Of a stretch of DNA of 64,000 nucleotides, positions 54,241 through 63,091 are shown in pieces (position 1 is the stretch's first letter; each line of letters opens with the position of its first letter). This DNA is from Thermoanaerobacterium saccharolyticum. Its GTDB lineage: Bacteria; Bacillota; Thermoanaerobacteria; Thermoanaerobacterales; Thermoanaerobacteraceae. Under the pieces are notes generated by a model, which was not told where the DNA came from, searched no databases, and saw nothing but the letters and a program-made list of their open reading frames with translations. The stretch is from contig NZ_BBKT01000007.1 in assembly GCF_000747665.1 (NCBI RefSeq), positions 1 to 64,000 of the forward strand. Direction: 5' to 3'. The translations under genes and the position numbers were made by a program.

Positions 54241-54262
54241 GCGAATCACTCCTTATGCCAGA

Positions 54263-55300
54263 TTATGGGCTTTTATAAGTCCCTAAAACTTTTAACGCGT
54301 TTTCAACGTACGAGTCGTCTACAAATTTATTGACATCAGGTGCTTTTTTTACCATTCCCTTGCTCATGTACCAATTGAGATCATTTAAAACACCTTGCTT
54401 TAAGACGTGACCATTTGGATCAAGTCCTGGTGGCTTCATCTTTTTAAATGTCTCTGGTGTGTTTACAAATGTGTATTTTGTAAGTATGCTTATTATCTTG
54501 TCTTGGTCTTTGTTCCCTGTAATGAATGCATCGTTATAGGCTCTAACGCCTTGCAGATAAGCGATCATAAACCTGTTGCCTAAATCTTTATTTTTAGAAA
54601 AATTTGGGCTGTACATTAAAACGGATATTTCTTCGCCTTTAATGTACTCATCAGGGTCTTTCCACCATTCAAGGATGTTTTCTTCTACACCTTTAGTTAT
54701 GAGAGGCTCTATTTCCATAGCTGCATCTGCGCTTCCGTTGGCGACAGCGGTCAGCATATCCGGAAAAGAGTCTACGACTACAAATGTTATATCTTTGTCA
54801 GTTAAACCGCCTTTTTCTAATGCCTTTTGAACAAACAGTTCGTTTATTGATCCTGTAGACGCTATGGCTATCCTTAAACCTTTCAAATCTTTAAAGTCTT
54901 TGACTTTCTGCCCCAATCCTTTTTTTAAAGCTATTTGAAAGTAACCTTTTCCTGGTATATTATGTCCTCCATCTGCTACAAGCTTAATATCTATGCCGCT
55001 ATTCCAAGCGTTGAAAAGTCCTGCGTTTATTATTCCTCTGCTTACATCAACTTGATTTGATGCTATTGCTGAGAGCTCATCAGCGCCTGAATTAAATTTT
55101 ACATATTCGATTTTTATACCTTGTTTTGCGAAAAAGCCTAATTTGTCAGCTAATATTATGCCTGATTCAGACGGAGAATCATCAAATGCGACTTTTACGG
55201 TTTCTACTTTGTTTACGGCTGTGCTTTTTTGGTCTTTCCCACAGCCGCTTATAGAGATGATAAATATGAGAATGAAAAGAAGTGAAATGATTTTTTTCAT
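54263..55300 (-). CDS. NitT/TauT-family substrate-binding lipoprotein
   Basis: The 345-residue protein has a lipoprotein signal peptide with lipobox ISGC (Cys20) and an NMT1/SsuA-like fold (VKVAFDDSPSESGIILADKL, FFAKQGIKIEYVKF). GSADAAMEIEPLITKG is the hinge region typical of the family. It delivers an unknown solute to the permease. The ATG follows AAGGAGGCG. The gene leads the three-gene minus-strand operon, with an inverted repeat upstream (55325-55349). Confidence 0.87.
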   Translation of the reverse strand: MKKIISLLFILIFIISISGCGKDQKSTAVNKVETVKVAFDDSPSESGIILADKLGFFAKQGIKIEYVKFNSGADELSAIASNQVDVSRGIINAGLFNAWNSGIDIKLVADGGHNIPGKGYFQIALKKGLGQKVKDFKDLKGLRIAIASTGSINELFVQKALEKGGLTDKDITFVVVDSFPDMLTAVANGSADAAMEIEPLITKGVEENILEWWKDPDEYIKGEEISVLMYSPNFSKNKDLGNRFMIAYLQGVRAYNDAFITGNKDQDKIISILTKYTFVNTPETFKKMKPPGLDPNGHVLKQGVLNDLNWYMSKGMVKKAPDVNKFVDDSYVENALKVLGTYKSP

Positions 55301-55324
55301 ATTGCGCCTCCTTTTATTTATTTG

Positions 55325-55349
55325 GAATAACTTTTACTTTATGTTATTC
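55325..55349. promoter_or_regulatory. Inverted repeat upstream of the substrate-binding lipoprotein gene
   Basis: GAATAAC (55325-55331) and GTTATTC (55343-55349) are perfect inverted arms with an 11-base spacer, 25 bases upstream of the start codon. It could be an operator. It does not match the BirA consensus (TTGTTAACC-type arms). Confidence 0.45.
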
Positions 55350-55442
55350 AACAAATAAATAAAAGGTTCTATCAAATGTTAATAAATTCGACTAAAAAAA
55401 ATTGATTCTTCAGTGTGTAGTGCGTATATTTGAAAGTATATA

Positions 55443-56426
55443 TTATACGTAATCAATTAAACCTCTTATCGACACTTCACCAGATGTTATCGCTTTTTTT
55501 TCGCCATTTTTGAATGCGACGATGAGACTGCCATCATTGCATATGTCAACAGCTTGCCCTACATATTCTTTATTGTTCATGATGACTTTTACATCTTTCC
55601 CTAATGTCAATGAGTATTCTTTGCACAGATTTCTAATGCTGAAAAATCCCTCATCAAGGAATGTACGATAATACCTTTCAAAATTGTTTAACATAGACGC
55701 CGTTAAAAGCTTTCTATCTATTTTTTTCGAAGCCTCAATGGAAAGGGATGTGGCCTTATCCTGCAAACCAACTGGAAAACTGTCAATATTGACATTTACT
55801 CCTATGCCCACCACTATAAAATTTATCTTGTCTATTTCACCATTCATTTCTGTCAGGATTCCACAAGCTTTTTTGCCATTCACGATAATATCATTTGGCC
55901 ATTTTATGTAAGACGTCAAATTTGTCGTTTCTCTTATTGCGTCTACCAATGATACTGCTGCGACTTGCGTCAGTTTAACTGCATCATTAGGTGCTATATT
56001 CGGTTTGAGTATAATGGACATCCATATGCCTTGTTTTTTGTAAGAAACCCACTGCCTTCCCATGCGACCTCTTCCAGATGTCTGTTCTTCTGCAACAATC
56101 GTCGTCCCGTCAGGAGAGTCTGAAGCTATTTCTTTTGCATAGTCATTTGTGGATGATATGCTGTCAAAGTACAGATAGCTTCTTCCTATAAAATCAGTTT
56201 TTAGATGTGGAGATATTTCGGTGTAGTTTATTACGTCAGGTTCTTCTATCAGAATATAGCCTGATTTGTGCTTGGAGTCTATGATGTAACCATCTGACTT
56301 CAACTCATTTATGCATTTCCACACTGCTGTCCTTGAAACATTTAACTTGTCGCACAGCTCTTGACCTGATGTATATTTTCCTTTATTTGATTTCAAAATC
56401 AACAAAACATCATTTCTTAGCAACAT
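55443..56426 (-). CDS. birA: Biotin-[acetyl-CoA-carboxylase] ligase/biotin operon repressor
   Basis: The 327-residue protein has an N-terminal winged HTH (SGQELCDKLNVSRTAVWKCI-like region, about 20-40), a biotin ligase core with GRGRMGRQWVS (about 113-123), KWPNDIIVNGKKACGIL and a C-terminal SH3-like domain. It makes biotinyl-AMP, attaches biotin to carboxylases and can repress biotin genes. The ATG follows AAGGGTGAG. It is upstream of and same-strand with the ABC operon, separated by 142 bases. Confidence 0.93.
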   Translation of the reverse strand: MLLRNDVLLILKSNKGKYTSGQELCDKLNVSRTAVWKCINELKSDGYIIDSKHKSGYILIEEPDVINYTEISPHLKTDFIGRSYLYFDSISSTNDYAKEIASDSPDGTTIVAEEQTSGRGRMGRQWVSYKKQGIWMSIILKPNIAPNDAVKLTQVAAVSLVDAIRETTNLTSYIKWPNDIIVNGKKACGILTEMNGEIDKINFIVVGIGVNVNIDSFPVGLQDKATSLSIEASKKIDRKLLTASMLNNFERYYRTFLDEGFFSIRNLCKEYSLTLGKDVKVIMNNKEYVGQAVDICNDGSLIVAFKNGEKKAITSGEVSIRGLIDYV

Positions 56427-56577
56427 TGCTCACCCTTAATTTTAGATTCAAGTCTATTATACAAGAAAAATAATTAGCGACAAATAGTTTATTAAATAAG
56501 GTAATTTATTTACATATTTGATATAAAATAATATAATTAATGTAAAGGTCAGCAGTGCCGGTTAGGAGGTAATAGAT

Positions 56578-57492
56578 TTGTTAAGTGTTTCTGTTGAGGA
56601 TTTAATTAAAGATCTGAACTTAGAGGTCATAGTAGAAGCTAAGGAAAAGATCGATATAACCACAAGTGATGTAAATAGACCGGGTCTTCAATTTTCGGGA
56701 TTTTATGAGCATTTTGCTAAAGAGAGAGTTCAAGTCATAGGGATGGTGGAAACGGCTTTTATAGACGAAATGCCTCTCGATTTGTTAGCCGAAAGGGCTG
56801 ATAAATTTTTTGAATACCCTGTGCCTTGCGTAATCGTCACAAGGGGATTGAATATTAAAAGAGAAATCGTAGATGCGGCACAAAAGCATGGCCGTTATCT
56901 GTTAAGGACAAAGGAATCATCTACAAAATTCATAAGCAGACTTATTAATTATTTGGAAGAAAAATTGGCACCGCAGATTACTATTCATGGAGATCTTGTA
57001 GATGTATATGGCGTTGGTGTGCTTTTGTTGGGGGAAAGCGGCATAGGTAAAAGCGAGACAGCCCTTGAGCTTATAAAAAGAGGTCACAGGCTTGTGGCTG
57101 ATGATGCAACAGAGATCAGGAAAATCAGTGATTACGTCTTGCAAGGAAGTTCACCCGATATAATACGACATTATATAGAGATAAGGGGAATAGGAATACT
57201 TGATATAAAAACGCTTTACGGTGTTGGCTCAGTCAGGGACAACATGAACATCGATTTAGTGATACAATTAGAGGAATGGGATGAAGACAAGTACTATGAT
57301 AGGCTGGGACTTGATGACGATTACATAAAGTTTTTAGACATAAAAGTTCCAAAATTGACTATACCTGTAAGGCCAGGGCGAAATCTTGCCATAATAGTTG
57401 AAGTCGCGGCCATGAATCATAGGCAGAAACAAATGGGTTACAACGCTGCCCATGAGCTTAATAAAAAATTGTTGAAACAGATTTCCACATAA
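56578..57492 (+). CDS. hprK: HPr kinase/phosphorylase
   Basis: HprK phosphorylates HPr at Ser46 and removes that phosphate, linking sugar supply to CcpA control in Firmicutes. The 304-residue protein has Walker A GESGIGKSETALELI (about 152-166), the HprK signature EIRGIGILDIKTLYGVGSVR and C-terminal PVRPGRNLAIIVEVAAMNHR. It uses a TTG start behind TTAGGAGGT. It is followed by a PHP gene and a ROK kinase, a common sugar-regulation neighbourhood. Confidence 0.95.
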   Translation: MLSVSVEDLIKDLNLEVIVEAKEKIDITTSDVNRPGLQFSGFYEHFAKERVQVIGMVETAFIDEMPLDLLAERADKFFEYPVPCVIVTRGLNIKREIVDAAQKHGRYLLRTKESSTKFISRLINYLEEKLAPQITIHGDLVDVYGVGVLLLGESGIGKSETALELIKRGHRLVADDATEIRKISDYVLQGSSPDIIRHYIEIRGIGILDIKTLYGVGSVRDNMNIDLVIQLEEWDEDKYYDRLGLDDDYIKFLDIKVPKLTIPVRPGRNLAIIVEVAAMNHRQKQMGYNAAHELNKKLLKQIST

Positions 57493-57551
57493 AATATAAT
57501 TGTTGTAGTGATTGTTTTAAATTTTTATATTCGAAAGGGATGCAAAGTTTG

Positions 57552-58274
57552 ATGAATCTTTTACTTGATACACATACACATACAGTGGCAAGTGGACATG
57601 CGTACAGTACGATAATGGAAAATGCCAAAGCAGCATCTGAAAAAGGTCTTAAGCTTATCTGCATGACCGATCATGGACCAAAAATGCCTGGTGGGCCACA
57701 CATCTTTCACTTTGGCAATTTAAAAGTCATGCCAAGAGAGATATATGGCGTTGAAATATTAAGAGGTGTTGAAGCAAATATAATGGATAGAGATGGAAGT
57801 CTCGATGTTCCAGATGAAATCTTAAAAAAGATGGATGTCGTCATTGCCAGCCTTCATGATGTGTGTTTTCCTTACAGGGATGTAGAATCAAATACTGAAG
57901 CCATCATTAATGCGATGAAAAATCCATATGTAGATATCATCGGTCATCCCGGCAATCCTTTGTTTGAGATCGATGTTGACAGAGTATTAGAAGCGGCATT
58001 GGAACATGATACGTGTATAGAGATAAACAACAGTTCTTTTGTATCTTCCAGAGTCGGAAGCTATGATAATTGCCTTTTGATAGCCAAAAAGGCTTCAATG
58101 AAAAATGTAAAGATTTGTGTTGGAAGCGATGCGCATATATCGTTTGATGTAGGAAGATTTGACAAGGCTTTAGAAGTAATCGAAAGCGCAAATATTGAAG
58201 ATGAATATATTTTGAATACAGATGTAGGCAAATTTAAAGATTATTTAAAATCGAAAGGGAAACTTAGATATTGA
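57552..58274 (+). CDS. PHP-domain phosphoesterase (YcdX-like)
   Basis: The 240-residue protein starts with metal-binding histidines in LLLDTHTHTVASGHAYST and has MTDHGPKMPG, EANIMDRDG, ASLHD, GHPGNP and GSDAHIS, the classic PHP active-site set for three metal ions. A phosphatase role is expected but the substrate is unknown. The ATG at 57552 is preferred; the ATG at 57540 touches the GAAAGGG site. It lies 60 bases after hprK. Confidence 0.85.
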   Translation: MNLLLDTHTHTVASGHAYSTIMENAKAASEKGLKLICMTDHGPKMPGGPHIFHFGNLKVMPREIYGVEILRGVEANIMDRDGSLDVPDEILKKMDVVIASLHDVCFPYRDVESNTEAIINAMKNPYVDIIGHPGNPLFEIDVDRVLEAALEHDTCIEINNSSFVSSRVGSYDNCLLIAKKASMKNVKICVGSDAHISFDVGRFDKALEVIESANIEDEYILNTDVGKFKDYLKSKGKLRY

Positions 58275-58295
58275 GTTAAAGAGGAGGAGTGTAAT

Positions 58296-59231
58296 ATGAG
58301 GATTGGTGTTGATATAGGAGGGACAAACATAGCTGTTGGATTAGTCGACAAAGACGGTAAGATAGTAGCCACAGGATCAAGGCCTACAGAGCCTAAGAGA
58401 GGATATGCCGCCATTGCTAAAGATATTGCTGAAATTTCATTGGAGCTTGTGAAAAGATGTGGGCTTGATGTATCTCAAATTGAGGCTATGGGAATTGGTG
58501 TTCCAGGTGTTGCTGATAATGAAAAAGGCATTGTTTTAAGAGCTGTAAATCTCTATTGGACGAAGGTGCCGTTAGTAAAGGAAATACATAAATACATCGA
58601 TGTGCCTATAAACATGGATAATGATGCAAATGTAGCTGCACTTGCAGAAGGCATATTTGGAGCTGGAAAAGGTACAAATTCGTCTGTCACCATAACTCTA
58701 GGCACAGGTGTAGGTTCTGGATATATATTAAATGGCAAGGTGTTTAACGGTTCGCACCATTTTGCTCCTGAGCTGGGTCACATTGTGATTGGCGACAATG
58801 GGGTTTTGTGCAATTGCGGCAAGATTGGCTGTCTTGAGACTTTTGCTTCTGCGACGGCTTTAATCAGAGAAGGCAAAAAAGCCGTCATGAAAAACAGCGA
58901 TTCGCTTATACTTAAATTGGCTGGCGGTGAGATTGAATCCATAACGGCTAAAAATGTAATTGATGCTGCAAGACAATTTGACGAAACGGCAATGCTCATA
59001 TTTGATGACTACGTAAAGCATCTTGCCATAGGAATCGTTAATATCATAAACATACTTGATCCAGAAGTTGTTATCATAGGCGGCGGCGTTGCCAATGCTG
59101 GTGATTTCCTTCTAAAGCCACTTAAAGAAGAAGTAAGCAAAAATATACTTTTTAAAGATCTGCCGTATGCTGACATCAGAAAGGCAGAGCTTGGAAATGA
59201 TGCAGGAATAATAGGTGCGGCAATTCTCTAA
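58296..59231 (+). CDS. ROK-family glucokinase
   Basis: The 311-residue kinase has the N-terminal phosphate motif MRIGVDIGGTNIAVGLVDKD, GIGVPGVAD, the catalytic aspartate in NMDNDANVAALAE, the ROK signature GTGVGSGYILNGKVFNG and zinc cysteines CNCGKIGCLE. It phosphorylates glucose from ATP. The ATG follows AGAGGAGGAG by about 6 bases. The acyl-CoA ligase gene starts 17 bases after its stop. Confidence 0.92.
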   Translation: MRIGVDIGGTNIAVGLVDKDGKIVATGSRPTEPKRGYAAIAKDIAEISLELVKRCGLDVSQIEAMGIGVPGVADNEKGIVLRAVNLYWTKVPLVKEIHKYIDVPINMDNDANVAALAEGIFGAGKGTNSSVTITLGTGVGSGYILNGKVFNGSHHFAPELGHIVIGDNGVLCNCGKIGCLETFASATALIREGKKAVMKNSDSLILKLAGGEIESITAKNVIDAARQFDETAMLIFDDYVKHLAIGIVNIINILDPEVVIIGGGVANAGDFLLKPLKEEVSKNILFKDLPYADIRKAELGNDAGIIGAAIL

Positions 59232-59247
59232 GAAAAGGGGTTTTAAT

Positions 59248-60720
59248 GTGAAGATTTATGAATTTTATGAAAAAAACGCAAATTTAAAGGATCACGTTGC
59301 CATAAAGTTTAAAGGTGAGACAATAACATACGGCGATTTGCCTAAATACGTAAATAACTATGCATCCTATCTTCAATATTTAGGTGTCAAAAAAGGCGAT
59401 AGAGTCATACTCAGTATGCCAAACTGCCCTGAATTTGTTTTTGCGTATTTAGGTTCCGCTAGGGCTGGAGCTATTACAATTCCTTTAAACCTCATGTACA
59501 CTATGGAAGAAATCCAGTACGTTGTCAAAGAGTCTGGAGCGGATACGATTATAGTGCATCCAGTTGTACTTAAAAATGTGGATGTATCAGCTTTCGGCAA
59601 GCTAAATTTAAAAAACATAGTAGTCTTAAATGATGAAACAAAGCAAAAGATAATGAAACATGACGATTTTAAGCAAGTTGAGATAAATGATGATGAGGTC
59701 TGCACATACCTATACACATCTGGGACAACTGGTAAGCCAAAAGGCGCTATGCTTACACACAGGAATTTTGAAGCTGATGTGGTAGCTATGGATGAGATAT
59801 CTGATTTAGGTCCAGATGACAACTTTTTGTGTGTGCTGCCGCTTTTCCACAGCTTTTCATGGACGGTAAATGTGCTGCTGGCACTGTACCTTGGAAGCAC
59901 AGTTACTATCAAAGACAGCTTCATGCCGAAGGATACGTTGGAGACGCTTTTAAATGAAGATATAACGGTATTTTGCGGTGTTCCATCTATTTTTGCATTT
60001 TTGATTAGGATGGTGGAAAAAGGGCAGTTTAAAGCATTAAGGCTTGCTATTTCAGGTGGTGCACCGTTAGCGCCAGAAGTGCAAAGGGGATTTGAGGAAA
60101 AGTTTAATTTTCCTTTGGTTGAAGGATACGGATTGTCAGAAGCTGCGCCGGTGGCTTTGCTGAATCCGCTTGGAGCTGATGAAATAAGAAAGCCAGGCTC
60201 CATAGGACTTCCCCTTCCATGCAATGAAGCTAAAATAGTAGATGAGAATGACAATGAAGTGCCAATTGGTGAGGTGGGAGAGCTTATTTTAAAAGGTTCC
60301 AACATAATGGTGGGATATCACAACATGCCTGAGGAGACAGCGAAAACCTTGCGAAATGGATGGCTTCATACAGGTGATCTTGCAAAAAAAGACGAAGATG
60401 GCTATTATTACATAGTTGATAGATTGAAAGACATGATCATCTTGGGAGGATTTAATGTATATCCAAGAGAAGTAGAAGAAGCCCTTATGGAGCACCCTGC
60501 AGTAAGAGAAGCTGCGGTCATTGGAGTTGGCGATAAATACAAAGGAGAGGAAGTAAAGGCGTTTATCGTGTTGGAGGATGGAAAGACTGCAGACAGAAAA
60601 GAGCTGCAAAGCTTCTTGCACGACAAATTGGCAAAATATAAGATACCTAAGATATTTGAATTTGTCAATGAACTTCCTAAGAGCCCAACAGGAAAAGTGC
60701 TAAAGAAGTTGCTTAAATGA
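59248..60720 (+). CDS. AMP-forming long-chain fatty acid-CoA ligase/synthetase
   Basis: The 490-residue enzyme activates a carboxylic acid as acyl-AMP and then forms the CoA ester. Motifs are YTSGTTGKPKGAMLTH (about 163-178), EGYGLSEAAPV and GWLHTGDLAKKDEDGYYYIV followed by DRLKD, with the C-terminal lysine in PKSPTGKVLKKLL. Fatty acid type is inferred from length and similarity to LcfB-type ligases. A GTG at 59248 follows AAAAGGGG. A terminator follows. Confidence 0.87.
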   Translation: MKIYEFYEKNANLKDHVAIKFKGETITYGDLPKYVNNYASYLQYLGVKKGDRVILSMPNCPEFVFAYLGSARAGAITIPLNLMYTMEEIQYVVKESGADTIIVHPVVLKNVDVSAFGKLNLKNIVVLNDETKQKIMKHDDFKQVEINDDEVCTYLYTSGTTGKPKGAMLTHRNFEADVVAMDEISDLGPDDNFLCVLPLFHSFSWTVNVLLALYLGSTVTIKDSFMPKDTLETLLNEDITVFCGVPSIFAFLIRMVEKGQFKALRLAISGGAPLAPEVQRGFEEKFNFPLVEGYGLSEAAPVALLNPLGADEIRKPGSIGLPLPCNEAKIVDENDNEVPIGEVGELILKGSNIMVGYHNMPEETAKTLRNGWLHTGDLAKKDEDGYYYIVDRLKDMIILGGFNVYPREVEEALMEHPAVREAAVIGVGDKYKGEEVKAFIVLEDGKTADRKELQSFLHDKLAKYKIPKIFEFVNELPKSPTGKVLKKLLK

Positions 60721-60724
60721 TAAA

Positions 60725-60751
60725 AGCCACGTCATGAGCGTGGCTTTTTTT
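60725..60751 (+). terminator. Terminator after the acyl-CoA ligase gene
   Basis: AGCCACG (60725-60731) and CGTGGCT (60739-60745) pair around a 7-base loop and are followed by seven T's. Confidence 0.9.
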
Positions 60752-60852
60752 AGGACAAGTTTCAATTGCGCAAAAATGGAAGCAAATAAAAGTTATTTGA
60801 AGGTAGATACGTCAAATTGCTGGAAATACAAAATTGGAAGCAGTTATTGAAA

Positions 60853-60881
60853 TTGACATGATGGAAAACTTGATTTATGAT
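60853..60881 (+). promoter_or_regulatory. Promoter of the LacI-type sugar operon
   Basis: TTGACA (60853-60858) and TATGAT (60876-60881) are 17 bases apart. The start point would be near 60888, exactly where the first operator begins. The surrounding 60752-60987 region holds no gene. Confidence 0.8.
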
Positions 60882-60887
60882 ATTTAT

Positions 60888-60899
60888 GTAATCCGTTAC
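60888..60899. promoter_or_regulatory. Operator 1 of the LacI-type regulator
   Basis: GTAATCCGTTAC, a near-palindrome (GTAA-N4-TTAC) placed at the predicted transcription start. A second copy lies at 60964. LacI-type repressors usually bind such sites next to their own gene. Confidence 0.65.
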
Positions 60900-60963
60900 G
60901 TAAAATAGTTTTAGTAAAAGTTATTGGTGGGTTAAAATCAAGGAAATTTCACCTAAAATTATA

Positions 60964-60975
60964 GTAATCAATTAC
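60964..60975. promoter_or_regulatory. Operator 2 of the LacI-type regulator
   Basis: GTAATCAATTAC repeats the GTAA-N4-TTAC arms of operator 1, 76 bases downstream (about seven helical turns) and just before the ribosome site of the regulator gene. The spacing would permit DNA looping. Confidence 0.65.
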
Positions 60976-60987
60976 GAAGGAGCTGCT

Positions 60988-61980
60988 ATGATAACGATAA
61001 AAGATGTTGCCAAAGAAGCTGGTGTTTCAGTTGCTACAATATCGAGGGTTTTGAATAACAGCCCTGGCGTCTCGGATGAGACGAGAGAAAGAGTCTTATC
61101 TGTCATAAAAAGGCTAAACTACAATCCTAATCTTTTAGGCAGAAATCTCCGCAGAATGGAGACCAAAATGGTTCTGGTATTGCTTCCCACAATATCAAAT
61201 CCATTTTACGCAAGAATAGTAAAAGGCATAGAGGATGTGGCGCAAAAGAATGGGTATGGTGTGATGCTTTGCAATACAGATTCTAACGTTGAAAGAGAAA
61301 AGATGTACCTGGAGCTTTTAAAGAACAGGTTGTCTGACGGCGTAATCTTCATGGCGCCTGAGATGGATAAGGATGAGCTTAACGAGATAGGAGAAAAATA
61401 CGCTGTTGTGCAGTGCTGCGAGTACAAAGAAGGTGCAAATGTCTCACATGTCTCTATAGATAACTACAAAGCATCGTACAAGGCGGTAAAGCATCTGATT
61501 GGATTAGGGCATAAGCACATCGGACTTATTAGCTGCAAAAATAATTTTTTGTCCACAAAACACAGAGAAGAAGGATATAAAAGTGCTTTAGAGGATTCAG
61601 GAATTCCTTTTAATCCCGACTACATAAGGTACGGCGATTATTCATTTAAAAGCGGCTTCAGGGCAGCACAAGGTCTCTTAAATGATCACAAAGAGATTAC
61701 AGCAATATTTGCCATATCAGACATAATGGCTATCGGAGCAATTAAATCATGTTGTGAAAATGGTTTGAAGGTACCTGATGACATTGGCATTGTTGGATTT
61801 GACAATATAAGTTTTGCTCCCATGTACAATCCGTCTCTTACAACGGTGTCTCAGCCAAAGTACGATATAGGTTGTACTGCGATGGAGCTACTCATAAAGC
61901 AAATAGAAAATAAAGGAGGTAATAAAGAAAACATAGTTTTAGAACATGAATTGATAATAAGGCATTCTACTGTAAAATGA
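60988..61980 (+). CDS. LacI-family transcriptional regulator
   Basis: The 330-residue protein has the N-terminal LacI HTH (ITIKDVAKEAGVSVATISRV, residues 2-21), the hinge helix NPNLLGRNLRR and a periplasmic-binding-protein-like sensor domain (about 60-330) for a sugar or related ligand. Its gene is first in an operon with a Gfo/Idh/MocA dehydrogenase and sugar isomerase-like genes, so the ligand is probably a sugar or polyol handled by them. ATG 60988 follows GAAGGAGC. The next gene starts 14 bases after the stop. Confidence 0.92.
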   Translation: MITIKDVAKEAGVSVATISRVLNNSPGVSDETRERVLSVIKRLNYNPNLLGRNLRRMETKMVLVLLPTISNPFYARIVKGIEDVAQKNGYGVMLCNTDSNVEREKMYLELLKNRLSDGVIFMAPEMDKDELNEIGEKYAVVQCCEYKEGANVSHVSIDNYKASYKAVKHLIGLGHKHIGLISCKNNFLSTKHREEGYKSALEDSGIPFNPDYIRYGDYSFKSGFRAAQGLLNDHKEITAIFAISDIMAIGAIKSCCENGLKVPDDIGIVGFDNISFAPMYNPSLTTVSQPKYDIGCTAMELLIKQIENKGGNKENIVLEHELIIRHSTVK

Positions 61981-61994
61981 AGGAGGAAATTTTT

Positions 61995-63086
61995 ATGGGA
62001 GAGAAGATAAGAGTTGGAATAATAGGATGTGGAGGCATAGCAAATGGCAAGCACATGCCATCCCTATCAAAGCTTGACAATGTAGAAATGGTTGCTTTTT
62101 GCGATGTAAAAGAGGAGAAAGCATTAAAGGCTGCAAAAGATTATGGTGTAGATGGTGCTAAAACGTATAATGACTACAGAAAGCTTTTAGAGGATAAAAG
62201 CATTGATGTGGTGCACGTGTGTACACCAAATAAATCACATTCAGATATAACAGTTGATGCATTAGAAGCTGGAAAGCACGTCATGTGTGAAAAACCTATG
62301 GCGAAGACTGCTAATGATGCTAAAAAGATGCTGGATGCTGCAAAAAGAACTGGAAAGAAGTTGACAATAGGGTATCAAAACCGCTTTAGACCGGACTCTC
62401 AGTATCTGCACAAATTATGCCAAGACGGCGTCTTAGGTGAGATATACTTTGCAAAGGCACATGCCATAAGGCGGCGTGCTGTTCCTACATGGGGAGTATT
62501 TTTAAACGAAGAAGAACAAGGCGGAGGACCTCTTATAGATATTGGCACACATGCACTTGATTTGACCCTTTGGATGATGAACAATTACAAGCCTAAATAC
62601 GTTGTCGGAAATACATACCGTAAATTAGCTGAAAAAAGAAATGCAGCGAATGCTTGGGGACCATGGGATCCTGATAAATTTACGGTGGAAGATTCGGCCT
62701 TTGGCTTTATAACAATGGAAAATGGTGCAACGATCGTTTTAGAATCCAGTTGGGCCTTAAATTCTCTCGATGTGGATGAAGCCAAGACCACATTGTGTGG
62801 GACAGAAGGTGGAGCTGACATGAAAGATGGGCTTAGGATCAATGGAGAGATGAATGGGCGATTGTACACTACAAAAATCGATTTAAGTTCAGGCGGCGTA
62901 GCATTTTACGAAGGAAAGGCAGAAGATGCTGCTGACTTAGAGGCAAGGTTGTGGATAGAAAGCATTATAAACGATATGGAACCTGTTGTAAAGCCAGAGG
63001 AAGCATACGTAGTATCACAGATATTAGAGGCAATATATACATCTTCAAAAACTGGTAAGCCAGTATATTTTAATGAAATCGGGTGA
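61995..63086 (+). CDS. Gfo/Idh/MocA-family oxidoreductase
   Basis: The 363-residue enzyme has the NAD(P) motif RVGIIGCGGIANGKHMPSL near its start, the family EKP motif in CEKPMAKTANDAKKM (about 95-109) and the GPLIDIGTHALDLTLWMM segment with the catalytic histidine. Such enzymes oxidise a sugar, inositol or sugar derivative. The ATG at 61995 follows AAGGAGGAA by 8 bases; the ATG at 61977 overlaps the regulator stop and is less likely. The isomerase gene starts 5 bases after its stop. Exact substrate unknown. Confidence 0.88.
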   Translation: MGEKIRVGIIGCGGIANGKHMPSLSKLDNVEMVAFCDVKEEKALKAAKDYGVDGAKTYNDYRKLLEDKSIDVVHVCTPNKSHSDITVDALEAGKHVMCEKPMAKTANDAKKMLDAAKRTGKKLTIGYQNRFRPDSQYLHKLCQDGVLGEIYFAKAHAIRRRAVPTWGVFLNEEEQGGGPLIDIGTHALDLTLWMMNNYKPKYVVGNTYRKLAEKRNAANAWGPWDPDKFTVEDSAFGFITMENGATIVLESSWALNSLDVDEAKTTLCGTEGGADMKDGLRINGEMNGRLYTTKIDLSSGGVAFYEGKAEDAADLEARLWIESIINDMEPVVKPEEAYVVSQILEAIYTSSKTGKPVYFNEIG

Positions 63087-63091
63087 TTTAT

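Noticed and set aside
55301-55442. BirA operator between birA and the ABC transporter
   Set aside because: No TTGTTAACC-type arms were found; the visible repeat has different arms.
59373-60305. Long open frame of 310 codons on the minus strand opposite the acyl-CoA ligase gene
   Set aside because: It is the antisense of a well-supported gene, and its translation shows no family features. Similar antisense frames at 3669-4229, 5800-6342 and 37822-38379 were rejected for the same reason.
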